DNA of 6,508 bases from Candidatus Bipolaricaulota bacterium (GTDB taxonomy: Bacteria; Bipolaricaulota; Bipolaricaulia; Bipolaricaulales; Bipolaricaulaceae). Where the stretch lies: NCBI GenBank assembly GCA_022838705.1, contig JALHJZ010000006.1, positions 1-6,508 on the forward strand, in the 5' to 3' direction. The position numbers were made by a program, and so were the translations under genes. Below are positions 1 to 6,343 of this stretch, in pieces. The notes beneath the pieces were generated by a model that worked only from the letters and a program-made list of their open reading frames with translations, was not told the DNA's origin and did no database searches. Numbering within the stretch: the stretch's first letter is position 1; each line of letters begins with the position of its first letter.

Positions 1-1
1 C

Positions 2-1228
2 TTGGCTAACGAAGCTTTATGGTACTATGCCATTGGATTCATTATCATATGGATAGTGGCCATTCTATTTAGAAAGCAGTTAAAAATAGATATTGAAGGT
101 CCTCTACTGATGAGGAAGACGAAAAGATTACGGGGATTTATTGATAGGATAGCCCAGCGATCACCTCGATTCTGGAAATGGACCATGAATATAGGAATAC
201 CCATAGGCTTTTTCTTCATGTCCCTGATGCTTTATCTGCTAATCAGTTCCTTGCAAACCCTTATACAGGCCCCTTCAGTGGCATTGATACTACCAGGAGT
301 AGATATACCTGGTCAGCCAATCACTATTCCACTGGTTTATGGATTAATTGGGTTGGCGACAGTTCTGGTGGTTCATGAATTTGGACATGGAATCCTAGCC
401 CGGGTAGAAGGTATACGCATAAAATCCATCGGTGTGTTGCTCCTTGCCGTGCTTCCAGGAGCTTTTGTTGAACCTGATGAAGATGAAATACAAAAGGCAA
501 GTCGTCTGGCTAAATTACGAATCTATGTGGCTGGATCAATGTCAAATCTGATTTTGGCTGCTGTTTCCCTTTTGATTCTTTTATGTATTACCTTGTTATT
601 TTTTGGTCCGATTTCTTTAGGTATACCTGGCGTGCCGGCGGCTAATTTAAATATAAATGGCCCTGTATTTCCTACTTTCCATACCGATGGTGTTCGGATA
701 GATAGTGTAGCAACTAAAAGTCCTGCAGAAGGCGTTTTACAATCAGATATGGTTATCATGAGTATCAATGGTAAGCCTACAAGAAATCACTTAGAATATA
801 CAGAAGTGCTTAATGGTACTAAAATTGGAGATACGCTAACTTTCCAAACAGATAAAGGAACTTACACACTTAAAACAGGGATAAGCCCAAATAACGCCAG
901 TAAATCCTATATAGGGATTAGAACTAAAGAGAATCAGGTGGTCAATTCAGATGTTTCTAAATCATGGGGTAACACCCTCCCTTGGATTATATTCACGTTA
1001 TCAGATCTTTTCTTTTGGATATATCTCCTGAATTTCCTGGTTGGAGTCTTCAATCTGCTCCCCATGAAACCTTTAGATGGCGGACTAATGTTTGAAGAAT
1101 CATTGCGCTCCAGAATGTCTGAAGAAAACGTAAGGCGAATAATCTATCCGTTAAGCGCTCTCATAATTGCTATTATAGTGGTAAGCCTGATTTACGGGAC
1201 GGGAAAAGGAATAGCCATGCTATTTTAG
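2..1228 (+). CDS. Site-2-type intramembrane zinc metalloprotease (peptidase M50 family) with PDZ domain
   Basis: This is a polytopic membrane protease of about 408 residues that would cut substrates within or next to the membrane. Seen: the zinc-binding motif HEFGH at residues 125-129 sits in a hydrophobic segment (about 108-133). The second family motif, NLLPMKPLDGG, spans 351-361, with D359 as the expected third zinc ligand. A PDZ-like domain (about 231-300, with SPAEGVLQSDMVIMSINGK) lies between the two catalytic halves. Other likely membrane segments are near 7-23, 64-85, 175-205, 327-350 and 384-401. All catalytic residues are present, so it should be active. The substrate is unknown; in bacteria and eukaryotes, relatives process membrane-bound regulators, and some archaeal relatives are uncharacterised. 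The frame opens at a TTG at base 2, one base from the window edge. The ribosome binding site is not visible and the start could lie upstream, although the first residues already look like a normal N-terminus leading into the first membrane helix. It is less AT-rich than the adhesin that follows. Confidence 0.93.
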   Translation: MANEALWYYAIGFIIIWIVAILFRKQLKIDIEGPLLMRKTKRLRGFIDRIAQRSPRFWKWTMNIGIPIGFFFMSLMLYLLISSLQTLIQAPSVALILPGVDIPGQPITIPLVYGLIGLATVLVVHEFGHGILARVEGIRIKSIGVLLLAVLPGAFVEPDEDEIQKASRLAKLRIYVAGSMSNLILAAVSLLILLCITLLFFGPISLGIPGVPAANLNINGPVFPTFHTDGVRIDSVATKSPAEGVLQSDMVIMSINGKPTRNHLEYTEVLNGTKIGDTLTFQTDKGTYTLKTGISPNNASKSYIGIRTKENQVVNSDVSKSWGNTLPWIIFTLSDLFFWIYLLNFLVGVFNLLPMKPLDGGLMFEESLRSRMSEENVRRIIYPLSALIIAIIVVSLIYGTGKGIAMLF

Positions 1229-1365
1229 AATTAAAAAGAATAATTCAATCCATTTTATTAAGTTTAGTTGATTTGAGGGCGCCCGGTGGATAAGTTTTTA
1301 ATTAAAAAAGTTCGATTAAATACGGAGAATCTCTAGTTACAGCACATTTCATTTTCTTTTTTTAC

Positions 1366-1414
1366 AATATTTAAAAATTTCTATATTTTTATGAATCGGT
1401 AACCATAAATATTA
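1366..1414 (+). promoter_or_regulatory. Probable archaeal promoter region of the surface-protein gene
   Basis: The gap before the adhesin gene becomes strongly AT-rich here and has several TATA-box-like stretches: ATTTAAAAATTT (about 1368-1379), CTATATTTTTAT (1381-1392) and ATAAATATTA (1405-1414). The last would place a transcript start about 25 bases downstream, near 1435-1440, giving a short leader. The two upstream boxes would give leaders of 30-50 bases. I cannot choose between them from sequence alone. A separate promoter is reasonable because the protease gene ends about 220 bases before the adhesin starts. Confidence 0.35.
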
Positions 1415-1438
1415 GTTATTAACCACACTAATATTAAT

Positions 1439-1445
1439 GGTGGGG
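1439..1445 (+). promoter_or_regulatory. Ribosome binding site deciding the ATG at 1449
   Basis: GGTGGGG lies just before ATG 1449. The GGTG part matches the 3' half of the methanogen Shine-Dalgarno consensus GGAGGTG and ends 6 bases before that ATG. It overlaps the alternative in-frame ATG at 1437, which has no purine-rich site of its own upstream. This, and the signal peptide that starts cleanly at MYKHNLKII, favours 1449 as the start. Confidence 0.5.
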
Positions 1446-1448
1446 TAT

Positions 1449-2780
1449 ATGTACAAACATAATTTAAAAATAATTTTATTGGTTATAGGTTTGATTTTTT
1501 CAATTTTTATATTCGCCGGAGTTGTATCGGCAGCTACTTTAAATGCTACCGAAGCAGAATCAGCTGCCTCAGGAGTTAAAAACTATACAGAATCCACAAC
1601 AGATGTACCGGGTTATGTGGTTGTTTCAAATAAAAATAGTACTGCGCCCTCCTTCTTAAAAACAATCACCATATGGACTAATCAACTAAATAATGGTATC
1701 ACTACACCTGTTACTATAAGTAGTGTCAATAATCCTACAGGTCCTTCTGGTTCAGCAACAGGTACCTTATCCAAATCTGAGTATTTAACTGTAGCAACTA
1801 ATGTTAAAAATTTTATAAATTCAAATGGTCGAGCACCTAATTATGCAAGTAGTTCCCTGGGAAATATACGTTATGAATCCTTAATATATGCATATTCCAA
1901 GATATTGGACTTTTACAAAACGAACGGCCGATTACCTAATACTGTTTCAGTAGTGAACGTAGTAGGAATTAGTGGAGGTTTAGTGATTCAACCCCCAGAT
2001 AGTACACCACCAACAGTAAACGCGAATCCAGTAGGCGGAACTTACACCACCACTAAAGTAGTAACCTTAACAGCAACTGATAATCGAGACCCCAATCCGG
2101 CTATTTATTACACTCTCGATGGGACTACACCAACAACCTCAAGCACAAGATATACGAACCCTATAAATATAAATATTCCAGGAACTACGATTTTGAAGTT
2201 CATGGCCAGAGATGCTTCAGGTAATCAAGCAGCAGTTCAAACAACGAACTATATTCTAACTCTTGTAACTAATATAAACACAGGTAGAACTTATACAACA
2301 ATTCAAAGTGCTATAAATGATTCATTAACTTTGAGTGGACATACTATCCAATTAAAGTCAGCCACATATACAGAAAATATAGTTATAAACAAACCAATTA
2401 TTTTAGCATCTATCTCTGGTGGCAATGTAATTATTCAACCAGCAAATTCAAATCCAATCATCATAATAAATTCAAATGGAAGTGGAACTACAATACAAGG
2501 ACTTACTATAAGAGGAGCTACAAACTCATATGGAATTTACATAGATCATACCAACAATTGTAATATAATCGAAAATACAATCACAAACAATGATAATGGA
2601 GTATACGGAACATATTCAAATAATACTACATTAACAAACAATGAAGTCACAAATAATAACATCAACGGAATTTACCTAGAATACTCAAACGATAACAGTT
2701 TATCTGAAAATACATTAGCCTATAACGGCGAAATTGGACTATACCCTTATCATTGTGATTACAATAATATATATAATTGA
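1449..2780 (+). CDS. Pseudomurein-binding adhesin-like surface protein, N-terminal part (frame broken at its 3' end)
   Basis: This is the 5' portion (443 residues) of a large exported cell-surface protein. Seen, numbering from ATG 1449: a signal peptide at 1-28 (short basic start, hydrophobic core, cleavage near VVSA/A). Two pseudomurein-binding-repeat-like units follow, about 35-100 (TEAESAASGVKNYTEST..., degenerate) and 108-168 (SKSEYLTVATNVKNFIN, then NGRAPNY and NGRLPN, well conserved). Next is a chitobiase/beta-hexosaminidase C-terminal-like domain at 189-270 (TYTTTKVVTLTATDN, YYTLDGTTPT, ARDASGN). A right-handed beta-helix then starts at about 272 with a cap (YTTIQSAIND, TYTENIVINKP) and 23-24-residue Asn-rich rungs (GIYxxxSNNxTIxxNxITNN). 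The repeats are known to bind pseudomurein in methanogens, so I infer wall anchoring from the N-terminus. The frame stops at TGA 2778-2780 in the middle of a rung, and the helix resumes at once in another frame (2779 onward). On its own this product would be exported but truncated. An upstream ATG at 1437 is possible but less likely. Confidence 0.85.
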   Translation: MYKHNLKIILLVIGLIFSIFIFAGVVSAATLNATEAESAASGVKNYTESTTDVPGYVVVSNKNSTAPSFLKTITIWTNQLNNGITTPVTISSVNNPTGPSGSATGTLSKSEYLTVATNVKNFINSNGRAPNYASSSLGNIRYESLIYAYSKILDFYKTNGRLPNTVSVVNVVGISGGLVIQPPDSTPPTVNANPVGGTYTTTKVVTLTATDNRDPNPAIYYTLDGTTPTTSSTRYTNPININIPGTTILKFMARDASGNQAAVQTTNYILTLVTNINTGRTYTTIQSAINDSLTLSGHTIQLKSATYTENIVINKPIILASISGGNVIIQPANSNPIIIINSNGSGTTIQGLTIRGATNSYGIYIDHTNNCNIIENTITNNDNGVYGTYSNNTTLTNNEVTNNNINGIYLEYSNDNSLSENTLAYNGEIGLYPYHCDYNNIYN

Positions 2781-5700
2781 AAATCTTATAACAAACAATA
2801 CAGACGCAAATATTTTCACTTACTTCTCGAATAATAACACTATACAAAATAATACATTAACAAACAGTGCAACCAATTCCGGAATAAACTTAGCCACATC
2901 TCATAACAACACAATAACCGGAAATAACGTTTCATACAATGGTGATGCTGGGATCGCCTCTTGGAATTCAAATAATAATATAATAACAGATAATAATGCA
3001 ACAAACAACATAAATTACGGAATTTATTTCTATAACTCAAATAACAACACATTCAAAGACAATATATTAACAAACACCATCAATTATGCTGGAATCTGTT
3101 TAAGTGACTCAAGTAATAACAACACAATAACAAGAAACACCATAAAAAATAATGGGTATACCGGAATCGTACTATATATTTCAAATTATACAACTATAAC
3201 TGAAAATGACATAACAGACAACCCCCATGGTATTTATGTAAATAATGCTTCCGCCAACATTAAATTTAATAGAATATCTGGGAATGCTATACATGGACTA
3301 AGTATTTTCAATAATGGTACAGTAACTGCTAAAAATAACTGGTGGGGTACCAATAATCCTGTAATCTCATCAACTAGCGGTAGTGATATTTACATTGAAA
3401 ACGGTACCGCCACTTATGATCCATGGTTAATTTTAAAAGTAATTATTAGCCCTTCAAGTACGAATGGGAAATATATTATAACAGCTGGTTTAACCCAGAA
3501 TAGTAATGGAGATAACACATCTTCATCAGGTAATATACCAGATAATATACCCCTTAATTTCACTACTACTTTAGGAACTATTGAAACCACCACTTACACA
3601 AACAGAGGAATAGCTACATCAACACTTAATTGTACAACACATGGAGAAGCTAATATAATAGTTGCTTTAGATAATCAGAATATTTCTTCAAGCATAGTCT
3701 ATGGAGTATATAATCAAGCAACTCAGACAATATATGACAATATACAAGAAGCTATAAACGATTCCGAAACTTCTCCAGGAGATACTATTATAATTGATAA
3801 TGGAACTTACAATGAAAATATTATCATAAATAAAAAAATTAATTTAATCGCAGGAAATGGTGCAAATCCTTCAATAATAGGTTCAATATCTATAAATCCA
3901 GATGGAAATGGTTCTTTAATTGAAGGATTGACCATACAAGGTAATATTAACTTATATGCTAATAATTGTACCGTTTATAGTAATACTATTATTGCTAATG
4001 GAACTTCTGGAATAATAATTTTCAATTCAACAGACAATAAAATAATACATAACAATATCATTAGTAATGGATTCAATGGAATACAAAGCATTTCAAGTTC
4101 TAATCTAATTTATCTTAATACAATAGATGGTTGTGTAAATGGGATTTATTCTGAAAATTCAAATAATACAATAGAAAGTAATACAATAATTAATAATTAC
4201 TGTGGAATATACGCCCTAAACTCAACAGGAACTGTTCAATTCAATAAAATAACACAGAATACATATGGAATTAAAAATGAAATAGGTACAATAAATGCTA
4301 TTAATAATTGGTGGGGTTCTAATACTCCAGTAGTCTCAATCGGGCCAAGTGATATATACATTGTAAGTGGAACTGTCAGTTATAATCCATGGTTGATTTT
4401 AAATGTAAAAGTTTCATCAACCAATTCTGGTGGAAATACTAGCGTTACAGCAGATTTAACCAATAATAATCAAAATGAAGATACATCTTCTCAAGGTCAT
4501 ATTCCAGATGGTACACCCATAAATTTCGTAACTGATGAAGGAACTATAATTAATCAATCATGTACAATAAGAGGTAAGGCTTCAACTATCCTAAATTTAA
4601 ATGATACTACACCACATAACGTTACAGTTTCAGCATCACTAGACAATCAAACAGTTACTACCATACAATATGTTATTATAGGAGAAGCTATATTAAACAT
4701 TACTAGCACAGCAATCGATAATTCCACAGGCCAACCACTTAACATCACATATAACATATCACTAAATGAACCTATAACTTGGTTAAGCATTGTGTGGACC
4801 CCTACAACCATCCCTGGTATCTCAGCACTGGCTGATGAACTGCAGATAATTGTTAATGGAAATATAATTCTAGATAAATTCATTTATAACAATAATGGTT
4901 TAAATAAAGATACCTTAACTTTTAATTTAACATATCCCGGAATTTCAGGGTTTAATATCACTGTAACCGACCCACATGATTCTAGTATAACTAATTTAAA
5001 TTTCCCTGGAAACAATATCAATAGAACAAGCCAAATTGTTTACACAGGTTCACCCTATGAAGGTGTGAAAAGTTTTGCAATAGCTACAACAGATGTTACC
5101 ACCGATTTATTTAATTATTGGTTTAATCAATACTCTAATTATCAAACTGCCGATGCTATGAATATTGCTTACAATACTTTCTTAACGGCTTTATTAGTTA
5201 CATATACTCATGATAATGTAGCAAATGGCATTAAATCCAATTACAATGTTACCTGGAGTCGTACAAGTCCTGTCGTAATTTCAGTATGTCAGGATGCATT
5301 TGAAACTTATATGACATTAGAATGTGATCATAGTATGGGTATGACAGTTGTTGGTGCACTAGAGGATATAATAAACTTTAATTTTGCAACTTCTTCTATG
5401 ATTTCGACCATCGAATACGCAACAATGAATGGCGTATGTGATAATCCTAATTTTCAGTCTTACTCCTCCAATGGAGTATTTAATTCTGTAATAATTGATA
5501 TATATTATGATTACTTATTTAACAAACTATCTATCGAAACATTTGCTCAAAACGAATTTATTATTATAAAGTCCATATATAATGACGATTATTTTATTGT
5601 AATGGACGCTAAAACCGGTATTGTAAGGGACATCAATGTAGTGAATAATTTCTGCGGCGCTTACAATGATGCTCAGAGGTATCTTCCAATTTGCATAGAA

Positions 5701-6225
5701 TTTTATGAATACTCAGATCCCCCGGATGAACGCGTCTTTGTAATTAAATTCTGGTGGGACGGTTACGGACAAGTTTTAATAGGTAATTCTTCTAATTCAA
5801 TAGCGGCTGATGATGAGTTAACTATAGTCGGACCTAATGGTACGATAAATGAATTTTATTATAATATATGGAATGTAGGCCCAAACATAGATATCACATA
5901 TATTTTAGAAGAGGGATCAAATACCATCACAGTACTTATCACGAATATATACCCAGTAATGATAGGATCCACTACATTGACTTTAATTCAATTGTATACT
6001 AATGAAGATTACCAACAATATCGGAATTTTGATCCTTATAATTATGTAAGATATAACTTATATATAACGATATACAAACTATCAGAAGATTATAGTCAGT
6101 TTGGACCTGGTGGTGTAGATGGTGAGGAGTTTGCTCCTATTGATATGCTTTCTGACCCGCTTGGGAGTATACAGGAATTATTATTGACATTTGGAAAAAG
6201 ATGGGCTCTTAGTAGACTACCTTAG
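2734..6225 (+). CDS. Adhesin-like surface protein, beta-helix / Ig-like / conserved C-terminal part (continuation of the same gene after a frameshift)
   Basis: This large downstream open frame (1163 codons from a TTG at 2734) is the continuation of the gene at 1449, not an independent gene. The TTG start lies in the overlap and has no convincing ribosome binding site. Helix sequence in this frame is convincing only from about 2776 (IENLITNN). In the joined protein (about 1591 residues, one base skipped) the order is: helix A to about 655, Ig-like domain 657-752, helix B from 754 (IQEAINDSETSPGDTIII ... NGTYNENIIINK) closing with NNWWG, and Ig-like domain 979-1077 (NPWLILNVKV). A beta-rich stretch at 1082-1199 is followed by a mixed domain at 1200-1397 (EGVKSFAIATTDV ... 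VTWSRTSPVV ... TGIVRDI) and a final beta-rich domain at 1398-1591 (VFVIKFWWDGYGQVLIGN, DELTIVGPNG). I recall the last two regions as recurring at the ends of methanobacterial adhesin-like proteins, but know no function. Asn-X-Ser/Thr sites, possible N-glycosylation sites, are very frequent. There is no C-terminal membrane anchor or sortase motif, so attachment must come from the N-terminal repeats. Without the upstream part this product would lack an export signal. Confidence 0.85.
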   Translation: MDYTLIIVITIIYIIENLITNNTDANIFTYFSNNNTIQNNTLTNSATNSGINLATSHNNTITGNNVSYNGDAGIASWNSNNNIITDNNATNNINYGIYFYNSNNNTFKDNILTNTINYAGICLSDSSNNNTITRNTIKNNGYTGIVLYISNYTTITENDITDNPHGIYVNNASANIKFNRISGNAIHGLSIFNNGTVTAKNNWWGTNNPVISSTSGSDIYIENGTATYDPWLILKVIISPSSTNGKYIITAGLTQNSNGDNTSSSGNIPDNIPLNFTTTLGTIETTTYTNRGIATSTLNCTTHGEANIIVALDNQNISSSIVYGVYNQATQTIYDNIQEAINDSETSPGDTIIIDNGTYNENIIINKKINLIAGNGANPSIIGSISINPDGNGSLIEGLTIQGNINLYANNCTVYSNTIIANGTSGIIIFNSTDNKIIHNNIISNGFNGIQSISSSNLIYLNTIDGCVNGIYSENSNNTIESNTIINNYCGIYALNSTGTVQFNKITQNTYGIKNEIGTINAINNWWGSNTPVVSIGPSDIYIVSGTVSYNPWLILNVKVSSTNSGGNTSVTADLTNNNQNEDTSSQGHIPDGTPINFVTDEGTIINQSCTIRGKASTILNLNDTTPHNVTVSASLDNQTVTTIQYVIIGEAILNITSTAIDNSTGQPLNITYNISLNEPITWLSIVWTPTTIPGISALADELQIIVNGNIILDKFIYNNNGLNKDTLTFNLTYPGISGFNITVTDPHDSSITNLNFPGNNINRTSQIVYTGSPYEGVKSFAIATTDVTTDLFNYWFNQYSNYQTADAMNIAYNTFLTALLVTYTHDNVANGIKSNYNVTWSRTSPVVISVCQDAFETYMTLECDHSMGMTVVGALEDIINFNFATSSMISTIEYATMNGVCDNPNFQSYSSNGVFNSVIIDIYYDYLFNKLSIETFAQNEFIIIKSIYNDDYFIVMDAKTGIVRDINVVNNFCGAYNDAQRYLPICIEFYEYSDPPDERVFVIKFWWDGYGQVLIGNSSNSIAADDELTIVGPNGTINEFYYNIWNVGPNIDITYILEEGSNTITVLITNIYPVMIGSTTLTLIQLYTNEDYQQYRNFDPYNYVRYNLYITIYKLSEDYSQFGPGGVDGEEFAPIDMLSDPLGSIQELLLTFGKRWALSRLP
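2766..2779 (+). other. Frame break at an (AT)4A run inside the adhesin gene
   Basis: Before this point the beta-helix pattern reads in the frame of 1449 (HCDYNN). After it, the pattern reads one base further on (IENLITNN), and TGA at 2778-2780 ends the first frame. The tract ATATATATA occupies 2767-2775. Leaving out one base gives DYNNIIIENLITNN, which makes a 23-residue rung like its neighbours. Adding one AT unit also restores the frame but makes the rung one residue longer. Causes that fit are a sequencing or assembly error, a real mutation, or repeat slippage. Confidence 0.85.
3334..3348 (+). other. NNWWG helix-closing motif, copy 1
   Basis: The residues NNWWG follow the last rung of helix A and are followed by a short link into the Ig-like domain (DIYIENGTATYDPWLIL). 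I recall this motif at the end of beta-helices in many methanobacterial adhesin-like proteins. Here it marks the boundary between helix and Ig-like domain. Confidence 0.6.
3706..4674 (+). repeat. Module B: beta-helix plus Ig-like domain (second copy)
   Basis: This is the second copy of the helix-Ig module. Cap IQEAIND ... TYNENIIINK ... GLTIQGN matches IQSAIND ... TYTENIVINK ... GLTIRGA of module A. NNWWG at 4303-4317 matches the one at 3334-3348, and NPWLILNVKV at 4384 matches DPWLILKVII at 3418. Its helix is shorter, with about half as many rungs as module A, so the copies differ mainly in rung number. It lies wholly in one frame. Confidence 0.7.
4303..4317 (+). other. NNWWG helix-closing motif, copy 2
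   Basis: This is the same five residues as at 3334-3348, 969 bases downstream, again between the last rung and an Ig-like domain (DIYIVSGTVSYNPWLIL). The shared linker DIYI...G...Y.PWLIL makes the module duplication clear. Confidence 0.6.
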
Positions 6226-6248
6226 ACGGTTTCAAATCAAATTTAGAA

Positions 6249-6262
6249 TTTTTGAGTTTTTT
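6249..6262 (+). terminator. Probable oligo-T terminator of the adhesin gene
   Basis: T5 (6249-6253) and T6 (6257-6262) lie about 25-35 bases after the stop codon at 6223-6225. Archaeal RNA polymerase commonly stops at such T tracts without needing a hairpin, and I see no strong stem here. More T tracts follow (T6 at 6358-6363, T4 at 6365-6368 and 6370-6373, T8 at 6386-6393) and could serve as back-up sites. Confidence 0.45.
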
Positions 6263-6343
6263 CATATGTTAAATAAACTCCGCCTATTACTTTAATCATG
6301 TAAAATACTATTGAACTCTTAAACCCGCAAATTTTGATATTGG

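Larger units (their letters stand above)
2262..3705 (+). repeat. Module A: beta-helix plus Ig-like domain (first copy, contains the frame break)
   Basis: This is a protein-level module. The helix cap (IQSAIND ... TYTENIVINK ... GLTIRG) is followed by about 12 rungs of 22-24 residues and a closing NNWWG motif (3334-3348). An Ig-like domain then starts DPWLILKV (3418) and ends near IVYG. The Ig-like part resembles invasin/intimin-type repeats (DNIPLNFTTTLGTIETTTYT, then RGIATSTLN). It is a diverged relative of the following copy, with equivalent landmarks 966-969 bases apart. Confidence 0.7.

Noticed and set aside
1228..1246. Hairpin GAATTA / TAATTC right after the protease stop as a terminator
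   Set aside because: The 6-base stem is all but one pair A-T, overlaps the stop codon and is not followed by a clear T run, so it is likely chance in AT-rich DNA.
1437..1448. ATG at 1437 as the adhesin start
   Set aside because: It overlaps the GGTGGGG site that fits ATG 1449, and it would add MVGY before an otherwise standard signal peptide. It is possible but less likely.
2734..2790. An independent second gene starting at TTG 2734 with a hydrophobic, signal-like N-terminus (LIIVITIIYII)
   Set aside because: The hydrophobic run comes from reading the helix codons (HCDYNNIYN) in the wrong frame. No ribosome binding site supports the TTG, and the true helix continues across the join.
2662..3052. 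Minus-strand open frames opposite the beta-helix
   Set aside because: They are low-complexity mirror images of Asn-rich codons, overlap strong coding on the + strand, and have no recognisable domain.
2580..3240. CRISPR-like or DNA tandem repeat array suggested by recurring AATAATAACAC words
   Set aside because: The recurrence follows the protein rung period of 22-24 residues, with variable DNA. There are no constant repeats with unique spacers.
4647..4883. Minus-strand frame of 78 codons
   Set aside because: It lies wholly opposite the adhesin's Ig-like and C-terminal coding sequence, and no start signal or domain is visible.
2..6225. Protease and adhesin as one operon in which the protease processes the adhesin
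   Set aside because: A gap of about 220 bases with promoter-like boxes separates them. The protease cuts membrane segments, and the mature adhesin has none, so proximity alone does not support a link.
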